The translations under genes and the position numbers were made by a program. The notes beneath the pieces were generated by a model. That model saw only the letters and a program-made list of their open reading frames with translations. It was not told the DNA's origin and ran no database searches. DNA of 12,255 bases from Caldilineaceae bacterium (lineage in GTDB: Bacteria > Chloroflexota > Anaerolineae > Caldilineales > Caldilineaceae), in the NCBI GenBank assembly GCA_028819675.1, contig JAPPKT010000076.1, positions 1-12,255 of the forward strand. The letters are read 5' to 3'. Of this stretch, positions 1 through 7,348 are shown in pieces (the stretch's first letter is position 1; every line of letters starts with the position of its first letter).

Positions 1-33
1 CGCCCCCCCTTGGGGGGGGGGCCCCCCCCCCCC
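1..33. repeat. C/G homopolymer palindrome at the left edge
   Basis: Seven C (3-9), TT, ten G (12-21) and twelve C (22-33) follow one another. The G run can pair with the flanking C run on either side, so the stretch is strongly self-complementary. Such homopolymer fold-backs are hard to sequence and assemble. It may be a real hairpin at an intergenic boundary or an artefact at the end of an assembled contig; the sequence alone cannot decide. Confidence 0.6.
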
Positions 34-433
34 AACGCCCCCTCTCCTACAACATGCCTCGCCGACCTGGTGTCGATATTCGTAACAGGTGCCTAATCGA
101 AGGTGTCCAGCCAGACCACGTCCCGCCAGTCCCATCAGATCCCCGTAGGTGCCGGCCTTGTGCCTGCCCTCGCACCCTCCCCAACTGACGGACTCCACCG
201 TACGGCCAGGCCAGGCGCCTGCACTGCGTCTCGCCCAAAGACAGTATACAACTCCAGCCGCCGCTGGCACTGATTCCCCGCCAGACTGTTCCCACCCAAA
301 GTCTAAAATGCACCCTTTCAAACCGACTGACAGAACGGTCCGTCATTGCGAATCCAGGCAGACCGCACACAGTACACGCACAGAACATGGCACAGTAACT
401 ACACGGAAACAGTTGCTTCAAGACGGCCGGCCA
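34..433. other. 400-bp stretch without a supported gene
   Basis: Open frames exist here on both strands (for example minus 421-47 and plus 149-574), but their translations are rich in Arg, Trp, Cys and His, show no family motif, and overlap each other. I therefore treat the stretch as non-coding, or possibly as decayed coding sequence. An 8-bp palindrome GGCCGGCC at 425-432 lies one base beyond the stop codon of the minus-strand oxidoreductase gene. It has no loop and no following T-run, so it is not a convincing terminator. Nothing else was found. Confidence 0.5.
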
Positions 434-814
434 CTAGACGTCCCCGATTTCCACGACCACCTGTCCTTTATTCGTTCCCCGTATTACGGCGATCAGCGAA
501 AGCACGGCAACCGCAAAGGGGTACTTTCGCCTAAGCAGACCTGCCATCGCTCTCTTCGTCTCTTCGTCATCTGAGATCGACCTGACAACGCCTTCCACCC
601 AGGGACCCTGAACGTTGCCCCTCATGTCACATCGGGCAACCCTGACACGCGGGTTGTTGCGAGCACGTCTGACTTTCCAACTGTCGCCATGCGTCCATAC
701 CAGCAACTTGCCCTCTTGCGCAACAGTCCAGACTGGTGTTTTGACCGCCTGTCCGTTCTGGCGGAAGGTCTCCAGAGCAATATATTTGGGATTGCCTATA
801 TCTGACAGCTTCAC
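434..814 (-). CDS. PPOX-class F420-dependent oxidoreductase, Rv2061-like
   Basis: A 126-residue protein of the split beta-barrel flavin/deazaflavin-binding fold. It matches the small Rv2061-type family (TIGR03666) in the TPVW motif (residues 26-29), the SWKVRRARNNPRVRVARCD block (45-63) and GPWVEG (70-75), where the phosphate and cofactor of F420 are expected to bind. Its length is normal for the family. Family members are cytosolic and are thought to use reduced F420 for hydride transfer; the substrate is unknown, so any part in aromatic metabolism is inferred from position only. The start is GTG at 814: an in-frame TAG lies seven codons upstream, which rules out a longer start, and GAGGAAG sits about 8 bases before it. 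It is the last gene of the minus-strand operon, 27 bp after the dioxygenase stop. A haem- or FMN-binding pyridoxamine-oxidase-like role is possible but fits less well. Confidence 0.85.
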   Translation of the reverse strand: MKLSDIGNPKYIALETFRQNGQAVKTPVWTVAQEGKLLVWTHGDSWKVRRARNNPRVRVARCDMRGNVQGPWVEGVVRSISDDEETKRAMAGLLRRKYPFAVAVLSLIAVIRGTNKGQVVVEIGDV

Positions 815-841
815 GCGCCTGACTTCCTCGTTCTAAGCCCG

Positions 842-1615
842 TCACTCCGAAAGTCTATCGCGCAGAACGATATCGCGTCTGCCCGTCAACACTGAATTGC
901 CCTCGGAGTCGAGGCCCTCCTCTATCTCCATGATCAGCGCCGACACCTCCTCGCCTGCCCCCGCGAAGATCCGGTCGGAGCCGGCATTCGAGTCTCTACT
1001 GAAATAGAACTGGGTAGTCAGAAGTTCACGCCCGTCCATCCGGACCTTCACGTGGATATGTCGAGGGCGTGGATTGTAGTCGCCCGGCATGATTGTCCTG
1101 AAACTGTAGCGGCCATCCGGCCCGGTTTCCGATTCACCATACGACTGAAAGTTCACATCCCTTCTCGAACTGTTGGAGTCGCCTGGGTGCATGTAGATTC
1201 CGTTGCTGTCGGTCTGCCATATCTCGACAACCGCGCCGGGAACCGGCATTCCGGCACCGTCGTAGACTGTTCCTTCAAAGACGAGAATCTCCCCTTCAGG
1301 CCTTCCCTCCGCCCCGTCCACGATGAAGAGGTCGCTGTCTCGATCGTCCGGCATCTGCACGGGGTAGAAGGGACCTTCTGTCTGTGAAGGTGTGTAGTAT
1401 TCAATCTCAATTCGCAGTGATTCGAGGTCTTGTTCAACTGACACCCCGCCCGGATCACCTTCCTCCTGACTCGCCGCGCTCACTTCCTGTGCAGGGTTGC
1501 CTTGAGGCGCCTGCATACCGGGCTCTGCGCCTATCTCGGTGGCCACACACGCGGTCAAAACTATCGCCGCCAATGCTGCCGCGAGCAGGATGCCATGGAG
1601 TGTCTGCTTGTTCAT
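842..1615 (-). CDS. Lipoprotein intradiol ring-cleavage dioxygenase
   Basis: A 257-residue protein with a lipoprotein signal peptide (hydrophobic residues 8-20, lipobox LTAC, acylated Cys23), a low-complexity linker (about 24-65) and an intradiol dioxygenase C-domain (about 72-235). The domain begins with TEGPFYP (79-85) and contains VPGAVVEIWQTDSNGIY (125-141). All four expected non-haem Fe(III) ligands are present: Tyr141, Tyr180, His186 and His188, the latter in HIHVKV. The six-residue Tyr180-His186 spacing matches the extracellular intradiol subfamily rather than protocatechuate 3,4-dioxygenase. The enzyme should cleave catechol-type rings between the two hydroxyls, anchored on the outer face of the membrane. 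The N-terminal linker/dimerisation domain of cytosolic catechol dioxygenases is absent. It lies 54 bp after the CoA-transferase and 27 bp before the F420 enzyme. The start is ATG with a distant AAGGAA. The fold call is firm; the substrate is unknown. Confidence 0.9.
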   Translation of the reverse strand: MNKQTLHGILLAAALAAIVLTACVATEIGAEPGMQAPQGNPAQEVSAASQEEGDPGGVSVEQDLESLRIEIEYYTPSQTEGPFYPVQMPDDRDSDLFIVDGAEGRPEGEILVFEGTVYDGAGMPVPGAVVEIWQTDSNGIYMHPGDSNSSRRDVNFQSYGESETGPDGRYSFRTIMPGDYNPRPRHIHVKVRMDGRELLTTQFYFSRDSNAGSDRIFAGAGEEVSALIMEIEEGLDSEGNSVLTGRRDIVLRDRLSE

Positions 1616-1669
1616 GGGATGTTCTCTGTTCCTTCAAAGGGAAGCGAAAGTTGGACCGCATCGCCTCCG

Positions 1670-3019
1670 TCAACTCTCCAGGGCAATTTCAAATTCGGCC
1701 CCGGTATTGGCCCGGACCGCTTCCAGCGAGGCCCCCTCCATTAGTTCGGTGACCGTCAGGCGCCCGTCCAAAAAGCGAAAAACGGCCAGTTCGGTAATGA
1801 TTACGTCAACCGCGCCTGTCGCCGTCAGCGGCAGCGTGCAGACGGGCACGATCTTCGAGCTGCCGTCACGGCTGCTATGGGTCATTGTCACGATCAGGCG
1901 CTTGGCGCCTGAAGCCAGGTCCATCGCCCCGCCTACGCCCAGCAACGGCCTCCCGGGCGCGGCCCAGTTTGCCAGATTGGCCTGCGCATCCACCTGCAGT
2001 CCCCCCATAATCGCCACATCCACGTGCCCGCCCCGGATCATCGCAAAGGAGTCCGCGCTGTCAAAGTAGCTGCTGCCCGGCAATGCCGTCACCGGAATCT
2101 TGCTGGCGTTGATCGGGTACTCCATCGCGCCGCCGCTCTCCGGCGCGGGACCCACCCCAAGCATGCCGTTCTCGGTATGCAAAATGATGCCATGCGCCGG
2201 TGTGATCAGGTCCGCCACAAGCGTCGGGATACCCACACCCAGGTTGACAGTGTCCCCAGGCCTGAGTTCGGCCAGAGCACGCCGCGCCAACTTCATGCGC
2301 AAGCCGCCTGCTTTCTTGCCGCCCCCGGCGATCGACGCCGACGAACCCAGGTCGGCCTCCGACGTCCTCACCGGCACCAGATAGTCGACATAACATCCAG
2401 GCGTATGCACCGACTCCGGCCGCAGTTCCCCCGCCGGCACGCACTCCTCAACCTCTGCGATGACGAGGTCCGCAGCCGTCGCCATCGCTCTGTTGAAGTT
2501 CTGCTCAGTCATCCGGTAGGCAAGGTTGCCGGCTGCGTCCGCGGTCCACGCCCTGATCAGCGCGACATCAGCCCGCAAAGCCGGCTGGAAGACTTGCAGG
2601 CGGCCGCCGATCCGTTTCGTTTCCCGTCCTTCGGCCAGCACAGTGCCGGCCGCTGTCGGAGTGTAGAATCCGCCTATCCCTGCCCCGCCCGCACGAATCG
2701 CCTCCGTCATCGTGCCCTGCGGCATCACTTCAAACTCGATTGCACCCGCCTGTGCCGCAGCTACCGCTTCCGGATTGCTGGTAAAGAACGAGCCTATCGC
2801 CTTCTTGATCTGCCCGTTACGCAACAATCGACCCCCACCAAGGCCCGGCTCGCCAACGTTGTTGGCAATATAGGTCAGATCGCACACGTCCGAATCCGCC
2901 AGCGCATGCAGTACCTGGGTGGGATTGCCCGTCATGCCGAAGCCGCCCACCAGAACGGTATCTCCGGACTTGACCAGTGCAGCCGCTTCTGCCGGCGTGA
3001 TTTGCGGTAGCAGCTTCAA
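1670..3019 (-). CDS. Fused A+B subunit 3-oxoacid CoA-transferase
   Basis: A 449-residue family I CoA-transferase with both subunits in one chain: an A-like half (about 1-225, with [15 protein letters not shown] at 19-33) and a B-like half (about 240-445, with [17 protein letters not shown] at 255-271). The catalytic glutamate is Glu283 in the ENGMLGVGP motif, and [20 protein letters not shown] (315-334) is the usual B-subunit block. It transfers CoA from succinyl-CoA to a 3-oxoacid in the cytosol. Next to a PcaF-like thiolase the substrate could be 3-oxoadipate (EC 2.8.3.6) or acetoacetate (SCOT, EC 2.8.3.5), and sequence alone does not separate them. Bacterial enzymes are usually two genes (pcaIJ, scoAB); the fusion resembles the mitochondrial SCOT layout. 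The start is TTG, overlapping the thiolase TGA by 4 bp (TTGA), with GAAAGG about 9 bases upstream. This suggests translational coupling. Confidence 0.9.
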   Translation of the reverse strand: MKLLPQITPAEAAALVKSGDTVLVGGFGMTGNPTQVLHALADSDVCDLTYIANNVGEPGLGGGRLLRNGQIKKAIGSFFTSNPEAVAAAQAGAIEFEVMPQGTMTEAIRAGGAGIGGFYTPTAAGTVLAEGRETKRIGGRLQVFQPALRADVALIRAWTADAAGNLAYRMTEQNFNRAMATAADLVIAEVEECVPAGELRPESVHTPGCYVDYLVPVRTSEADLGSSASIAGGGKKAGGLRMKLARRALAELRPGDTVNLGVGIPTLVADLITPAHGIILHTENGMLGVGPAPESGGAMEYPINASKIPVTALPGSSYFDSADSFAMIRGGHVDVAIMGGLQVDAQANLANWAAPGRPLLGVGGAMDLASGAKRLIVTMTHSSRDGSSKIVPVCTLPLTATGAVDVIITELAVFRFLDGRLTVTELMEGASLEAVRANTGAEFEIALES

Positions 3020-4290
3020 CCGTCCAACCTTTCTACTACGGTCGCCTCGCCCTGGCCCACGCCAACGCAGAGCGTCGCCAGACCATACCGGGCCGCCTCG
3101 CCTTTGTCGGCTCTTCTCTGCATCTCGTGTATGAGCGTCGTCAGTATACGGGCGCCCGAGCAGCCCAGGGGATGGCCGAGGGAAATCGCCCCGCCGTTTA
3201 CGTTCGTAATCTCTTCTCCCAGATCAAGCTCCCGCAGTACGGCCAGCGTCTGCACCGCGAAAGCTTCGTTGATCTCGACCAGATCGATGTCGTCTGTCGT
3301 AAGCCCCGAACGCGCCAGCGCCTTGCGCGCCGCACCCACAGGCCCTAGGCCCATGACACGGGGATCCACGCCGGCTGCAGCCGACGCCACCCAGCGGGCC
3401 AACGGCCGGATCCCCAGTTCGCTGGCCCGCTCGCGCGACATCAGTACAAGCGCACTGGCCCCGTCGTTCAGCCCGCTGGCATTGCCGGCGGTGACCGTTC
3501 CTCCCATTCGAAATGCAGGCCGCAGGCCGCTCAGAGCCTCCATGCTGGTCGCGAGCCGGTAGCCGTCCGGTCCATTCGTATAGCGAGGGTGTTCATCCGT
3601 ATCGAATACGACAGGATCACCTCGCCTCTGCATAATCGTTACGGGCACTATCTCTTGCTCAAAGCGGCCCTCGTTGATCGCACGGACCGCCCTCTCCTGG
3701 CTCTGAAGGGCGAAGCGATCCTGTTCTGCGCGGCCTATCTCGCCCCCTGCGATCTCTGACGCGCAGCTCATATCGTAAATGTTCTCGGCCGTCTCTCCCA
3801 TCGCCTCCAGAGGGAATAGCGCTTCCAGCGCCGGGTTGGGATACCGCCAGCCCAGCGTCGTATCATAACCAGTTATGTTGCCCGACGGGCCAAATCCGGT
3901 TGGGTTCTTCGGCAGGGAATAGGGCGCCCGGGTCATACTCTCCACGCCGCCCGCAACGAAGACTTCTCCTTCTCCACACAAAATCGCCCGCGCCGCCTGG
4001 TTGACGGCTGTAAGACCACTGGCGCAAAGCCGGTTCACCGTCACACCGGCCACCTCCTGCGGCAGTCCCGCCAGCAACGCTGCCATTCGAGCGATATTGC
4101 GATTGTCCTCCCCCGCCTGATTGGCGCAACCGAAATAGACTTCCTCGATCTCCCCAGGCTCTACTCCAGTTCGAGACACCGCCTCGCGGACGACAAGCGC
4201 CGCCAGGTCATCCGGCCTCACTGAAGCCAGCGCGCCGCGTATCCGTCCGATAGGCGTTCGTACAGCGCTGACAATGACAACCTCGGTCAT
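3016..4290 (-). CDS. Acetyl-CoA acyltransferase, PcaF-like thiolase
   Basis: A 424-residue type II thiolase. The nucleophile is Cys89 in NRLCASGL, the NEAF motif is at 341-344, the catalytic His373 lies in [11 protein letters not shown], and the second Cys408 is in CVGVGQGEA. The block [17 protein letters not shown] (54-70) and the [10 protein letters not shown] segment (144-153) closely resemble beta-ketoadipyl-CoA thiolases (PcaF/PaaJ). These split 3-oxoadipyl-CoA with CoA into succinyl-CoA and acetyl-CoA. Somewhat longer than the usual 400 residues, with small insertions around 126-152 and 391-400. It starts with ATG 5 bp after the DinB-like stop and overlaps the CoA-transferase start by 4 bp, so it is surely co-transcribed. 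An acetoacetyl-CoA thiolase role is an alternative, since these families are hard to separate by motif. Confidence 0.92.
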   Translation of the reverse strand: MTEVVIVSAVRTPIGRIRGALASVRPDDLAALVVREAVSRTGVEPGEIEEVYFGCANQAGEDNRNIARMAALLAGLPQEVAGVTVNRLCASGLTAVNQAARAILCGEGEVFVAGGVESMTRAPYSLPKNPTGFGPSGNITGYDTTLGWRYPNPALEALFPLEAMGETAENIYDMSCASEIAGGEIGRAEQDRFALQSQERAVRAINEGRFEQEIVPVTIMQRRGDPVVFDTDEHPRYTNGPDGYRLATSMEALSGLRPAFRMGGTVTAGNASGLNDGASALVLMSRERASELGIRPLARWVASAAAGVDPRVMGLGPVGAARKALARSGLTTDDIDLVEINEAFAVQTLAVLRELDLGEEITNVNGGAISLGHPLGCSGARILTTLIHEMQRRADKGEAARYGLATLCVGVGQGEATVVERLDG

Positions 4291-4295
4291 GAGAC

Positions 4296-4763
4296 TCAGC
4301 CCACCAGATTGATCAGTGCCAGAATAAAGCCGTAATGCTGAGACTCGTGATAGATATTGAAAGTCAGCGCCGCGCCAAGGTCACCCAGCGTGAGTCCGGA
4401 TCTTGTCTCAAACGGGCTGAACTCGTTCTCGCTGAAGCGGCCCGCCGCGTAATCTGCCTCCAACTGCTCCTGCTGCGGCATCAACTGCGCCACCAACGCT
4501 TCGGCGTCCGGCTCAGTCTCCCAGTCTGCTGGCGAAGTATTGGGCAGATACATCGGTATCGTCTCTTCCGAGACCGACAAAGGAAGACCGCTGGAGCCGT
4601 AAAGAATGCGCTGTTGGACCACCATTATGTGCCCCAGATTCCAGGCGATGTTGTTGTCGAATCCATCCGGCATCGCCTGCAGTTGCTCCGCAGACAGCCC
4701 TTCAACTGCCGTGTGTATCGAAGATCGAATCTGCCTGTGAATCCCCACAGCAACCTGTGACAT
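4296..4763 (-). CDS. DinB-like four-helix metalloprotein
   Basis: A 155-residue cytosolic protein of the DinB/YfiT-like superfamily. The expected metal triad is present: His45 in WNLGHIM, and His139 and His143 in [10 protein letters not shown] near the C-terminus. The long amphipathic helices between them fit the four-helix bundle. Members include damage-inducible DinB of Bacillus, thiol-dependent transferases such as mycothiol/bacillithiol S-transferases, and many proteins of unknown activity. Nothing here fixes the substrate. First gene of the minus-strand operon, 5 bp before the thiolase. It starts with ATG at 4763 behind a good ribosome-binding site (AGAAAGGAAG, about 6-7 bases upstream). 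A thiol-transfer or isomerisation step in the neighbouring aromatic pathway is possible but only an inference from position. Confidence 0.85.
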   Translation of the reverse strand: MSQVAVGIHRQIRSSIHTAVEGLSAEQLQAMPDGFDNNIAWNLGHIMVVQQRILYGSSGLPLSVSEETIPMYLPNTSPADWETEPDAEALVAQLMPQQEQLEADYAAGRFSENEFSPFETRSGLTLGDLGAALTFNIYHESQHYGFILALINLVG

Positions 4764-4859
4764 GAAATGCTTCCTTTCTATTTTTGCGTCTGAAGAGGCG
4801 GCCTCTTGAGCCTTCTCGGTCTTCTCCGCCGAAGAGTTTTCCTACCTATTTCAGCCAGC

Positions 4860-4888
4860 ATTGTACCACAGCCGAAATTCGCTCACAT
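4860..4888 (-). promoter_or_regulatory. Candidate extended -10 promoter for the minus-strand operon
   Basis: Read on the minus strand, TACAAT (4865-4860) is preceded by TGG, forming an extended -10 (TGnTACAAT). Seventeen bases further upstream is a weak -35-like ATGTGA (4888-4883). Transcription would begin near 4853 and give a leader of about 90 bases before the DinB-like ATG. Found by eye only. Confidence 0.4.
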
Positions 4889-5005
4889 ACGCAGGCCGCC
4901 ACCACAAGTGAGGCATTGACACGCCAGCACGCAACCCTTTTCAAGCTTCTCTGCGCTGGTACCAAAAGGCTCCCTATTCCATTGACATCGCCTCCTGTCC
5001 AACAC

Positions 5006-5034
5006 TTGTTACATCTTCAACTCTCCTTCATAAT
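5006..5034 (+). promoter_or_regulatory. Candidate sigma-70-type promoter for the two-component genes
   Basis: TTGTTA (5006-5011, four of six matches to TTGACA) and CATAAT (5029-5034, five of six matches to TATAAT) are separated by exactly 17 bases. Transcription would begin near 5041, giving a leader of about 125 bases. A second -10-like GATAAT at 5053-5058 has no good -35 partner. Found by eye only. Confidence 0.45.
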
Positions 5035-5165
5035 TCCTGAACAATTTTGCGCGATAATACGTTGTAGAGCAGTGCTGATCATCGACTGGATCGCGGACCT
5101 GGTTGCCGTCTGCCAACTAGGGTCGTCACTGTTTTCCACGAAGAAGTGGCGGGAGGATGAGTTAG

Positions 5166-5855
5166 ATGTCGCAGACTATCCTCGTAGTAGACGATGAAGT
5201 CAAGCTGCGCGAAATGGCGCGCTTGTACCTTGAGCGCGAAGGATATCGCGTAGTTGAGGCAGCCAATGGTCGAGAAGCGCTGTTCGTGGCGCGTTTCGAG
5301 AAACCAGATCTCGTCCTCCTCGACCTGATGATGCCGGAAATGGGAGGTCTCGACTTCATCCGGCTGTTTACCCAGGAGTCTGACGCCCCAATCATTATCC
5401 TCACCGCCAAAGTGGAAGAAAGTGACAAAGTAGTCGGTCTTGAGCTTGGCGCCGACGACTACGTCACAAAACCCTTCGGCATTCAGGAACTGGTCGCCAG
5501 GGTCCGTGCCGTACTGAGAAGGACCGAGAAACAGGATCGCCAACCTGATGTCCTTCGCTCGGCGGAAATATCTCTTGACCGGACAGGGCGAATCGTAAGA
5601 GTCGCGGGAAGCCTTGTCTCTCTGACCCCGTCTGAATTCGATCTCTTGGAAACTTTCATGCTGTCACCCGGGCGGGCCTTTTCGCGCCTCGATCTCTTGG
5701 AATCTGTAAGCGGCGATGCCTATGAAGGGTACGAGCGCTCTATCGACGTGCACATTCGGAACCTCCGCACAAAAATCGAACAGGTTCCGAGCAAGCCCCG
5801 CTACATCCAGACCGTATATGGGATGGGTTACCGCTTTAACGCAGAGGCGACGTAG
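5166..5855 (+). CDS. OmpR/PhoB-family response regulator
   Basis: A 229-residue two-domain regulator. The receiver domain (about 3-118) has the acidic pair Asp9/Asp10, the phosphoacceptor Asp53 in LLDLMMPEMGG, Thr80 and Lys102 in TKPFG. The winged-helix DNA-binding domain (about 128-226) has the recognition region ERSIDVHIRNLRTKIE (190-205) and the C-terminal hairpin IQTVYGMGYRF. Length and layout are normal and no key residue is missing. It should be phosphorylated by the kinase encoded immediately downstream and bind DNA at tandem half-sites, probably in the 402-bp region upstream and before the lipoprotein/exporter genes. The start is ATG at 5166 with GGGAGG at 5151-5156, nine bases upstream. 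A two-codon ATG-AGT-TAG at 5157-5165 lies too close to this ribosome-binding site to matter. Confidence 0.96.
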   Translation: MSQTILVVDDEVKLREMARLYLEREGYRVVEAANGREALFVARFEKPDLVLLDLMMPEMGGLDFIRLFTQESDAPIIILTAKVEESDKVVGLELGADDYVTKPFGIQELVARVRAVLRRTEKQDRQPDVLRSAEISLDRTGRIVRVAGSLVSLTPSEFDLLETFMLSPGRAFSRLDLLESVSGDAYEGYERSIDVHIRNLRTKIEQVPSKPRYIQTVYGMGYRFNAEAT

Positions 5856-7211
5856 ATGTGGCGTTCCTTGGCAGTAAAGCTGACGCTGGCATTTCTTGCA
5901 GTCGGTGTCTCAGGCGCGCTGCTTGTCGCGGCAATCAGCGGACTGCGCACGCGGCAGGAGTTTGCCCGCTTTGTCACTGAACGCAGAGGCAATCCACTCC
6001 TGGCAGACCTGTTCTTGGGGCACTACACCAAGAACAACAGCTGGAACGGCTTCGGCGAGTGGATAGACAACGAACCCTTACTCGATGTCGTGCGCCGTCG
6101 CGTCGTGCTTGTTGACAGCGATCAGACGGTAGTTTTCTCTCCTTTACCAGAGTATCGGGGCCTCGACACTGCCGACTACGAATTGGGCCCCGGCATCCCA
6201 ATCGAGAAGGACGGCCTGCAAGTAGGGACCGTCTATGACGTAAACAGATTCGCTGCCGGTGAGAGATTTCCTAGGCCCTCTCCGGAAAGCTTCTTTCTGC
6301 GCAACGTCAATCAGGCAACCGGACTCGCAGCCCTGATCGCAGGGTTCTTGGCCCTGGCACTGGGGATTCTACTTTCGCGCGCGCTCACTCGCCCTCTGCG
6401 CGAGCTGACCTCTGCCACAGAAGAGATGTCCGCCGGCCAGCTGGGTGGGCAGGTCAACGTCTATTCCCGGGATCAGATCGGGAAACTGGCTTCCTCCTTC
6501 AATCAGATGAGCAGCGAACTGGCTCAGGCTTCCCGCCTGCGCAAGCAAATGACCGCTGACATAGCTCACGACCTGCGCACGCCGCTGACCGTTCTGCGCG
6601 GCTACACCGAGGGGCTTCGCGATGGCTCCATCCAGGGACGAGAAGATCTATACGAGCTTCTTCACCAGGAAGTTGTCCATCTGCAGCGCCTGGTCGATGA
6701 TCTGCGAACCCTTTCGCTGGCCGATGCCGGGGAACTGCCCCTGCTGCGGCGCGCCGTCGATCCCAAGGCCTTGCTGGAACGTGCCGGGTTGGCCCACGTT
6801 GTGCTGGCCAAACAGAAGAACATAGACGTTCGAGTAGATGCGCCCGAACTGCTGCCTTCGGTTGTCGTGGACCTGGAACGAATGACCCAGGTGCTCAATA
6901 ATCTCGTTTCGAACGCTCTGCGATTTACCTCCGAGGGCCAGATCACGCTCAGCGCGACAACGCACGGCAGCTTTGTAACTCTACAGGTGGCGGACACCGG
7001 CATCGGTATCGCAGGCGACGAACTTGACTATATATTTGATCGCTTCTACAGGGTTGATCGGTCTCGAAGCCGGGAAGGATTGGCGCAATCAGGTTTGGGA
7101 CTCGCAATCGCCAAGGCCATCGTAGAGGCCCATGACGGGACGATTCAGGCCGAATCCACCCCTGGGAAGGGCTCTCGTTTCTCGATTCGACTTCCGAAAT
7201 ACGCAAACTGA
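5856..7211 (+). CDS. BaeS-like sensor histidine kinase
   Basis: A 451-residue membrane kinase. Layout: TM1 (about 8-29); an extracytoplasmic sensor segment (about 30-152) that includes NNSWNGFGEW (60-69), a motif style often seen in BaeS-like kinases; TM2 (about 153-174); HAMP linker (about 174-226); HisKA with phospho-acceptor His238 in IAHDLRTPL; and an HATPase domain with N-box NNLVSNALRF (348-357), G1 DTGIGI (380-385), F-box FDRFYRVDRSRS (394-405) and G2 GLGLAIAK (413-420). All catalytic boxes are intact. The ATG follows the regulator's TAG with no intervening base (TAGATG), implying translational coupling and a cognate pair. The ligand is unknown. By analogy to BaeS and the downstream exporter, it probably senses envelope damage or a toxic compound. 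Confidence 0.95.
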   Translation: MWRSLAVKLTLAFLAVGVSGALLVAAISGLRTRQEFARFVTERRGNPLLADLFLGHYTKNNSWNGFGEWIDNEPLLDVVRRRVVLVDSDQTVVFSPLPEYRGLDTADYELGPGIPIEKDGLQVGTVYDVNRFAAGERFPRPSPESFFLRNVNQATGLAALIAGFLALALGILLSRALTRPLRELTSATEEMSAGQLGGQVNVYSRDQIGKLASSFNQMSSELAQASRLRKQMTADIAHDLRTPLTVLRGYTEGLRDGSIQGREDLYELLHQEVVHLQRLVDDLRTLSLADAGELPLLRRAVDPKALLERAGLAHVVLAKQKNIDVRVDAPELLPSVVVDLERMTQVLNNLVSNALRFTSEGQITLSATTHGSFVTLQVADTGIGIAGDELDYIFDRFYRVDRSRSREGLAQSGLGLAIAKAIVEAHDGTIQAESTPGKGSRFSIRLPKYAN

Positions 7212-7231
7212 AACAGCATCTTTATGCGTCC

Positions 7232-7263
7232 TTCACAGGTTCCAAAGGTTTCCTGAGTACAAT
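7232..7263 (+). promoter_or_regulatory. Possible promoter before the lipoprotein/exporter genes
   Basis: The 137-bp gap after the kinase gene contains TTCACA (7232-7237) and TACAAT (7258-7263). The 20-base spacer is longer than ideal. A separate promoter for the lipoprotein and exporter would make sense if the regulator activates them, but the evidence is weak. No terminator is visible in the gap. Confidence 0.22.
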
Positions 7264-7348
7264 CCTTGAGTGTCTTGTTCGTACTGGGAATCGTCGGGCG
7301 CATCGACCGTTACGAAGTGAAGCTGGCGTTACAGAGGGGAGCGTCAAT

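Larger units (their letters stand above)
4764..5165. promoter_or_regulatory. Divergent intergenic region, 402 bp
   Basis: This stretch separates the minus-strand catabolic operon from the plus-strand regulator/exporter locus. It is AT-richer than its flanks, holds candidate promoters on both strands, and carries small palindromes, including TGGTACCA at 4957-4964. Open frames crossing it (plus 4784-5197, minus from 5543) have no recognisable content and overlap the regulator gene, so I do not call them. Its length leaves room for operators, including binding sites of the adjacent OmpR-family regulator, but I could not identify a clear direct repeat. Confidence 0.55.

Noticed and set aside
47..421. 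Minus-strand open frame of 124 codons after the F420 enzyme gene
   Set aside because: The composition is rich in Arg, Trp, Cys and His, there is no recognisable motif and no clear ribosome-binding site. A neighbouring frame looks no worse, so coding is unsupported.
425..432. GGCCGGCC palindrome after the F420 enzyme stop as a terminator
   Set aside because: Only 8 bp, without a loop, and no T-run on the transcribed side.
4982..4987. Perfect TTGACA as -35 of the two-component promoter
   Set aside because: No acceptable -10 lies 16-18 bases downstream; TTGTTA-17-CATAAT slightly downstream fits better.
5157..5165. Two-codon ATG-AGT-TAG just before the response regulator
   Set aside because: It starts immediately after the GGGAGG ribosome-binding site, with no spacing, so initiation there is unlikely; probably chance.
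4784..5197. Plus-strand open frame across the divergent region
   Set aside because: It overlaps the start of the response regulator, crosses both candidate promoters, and shows no family features.
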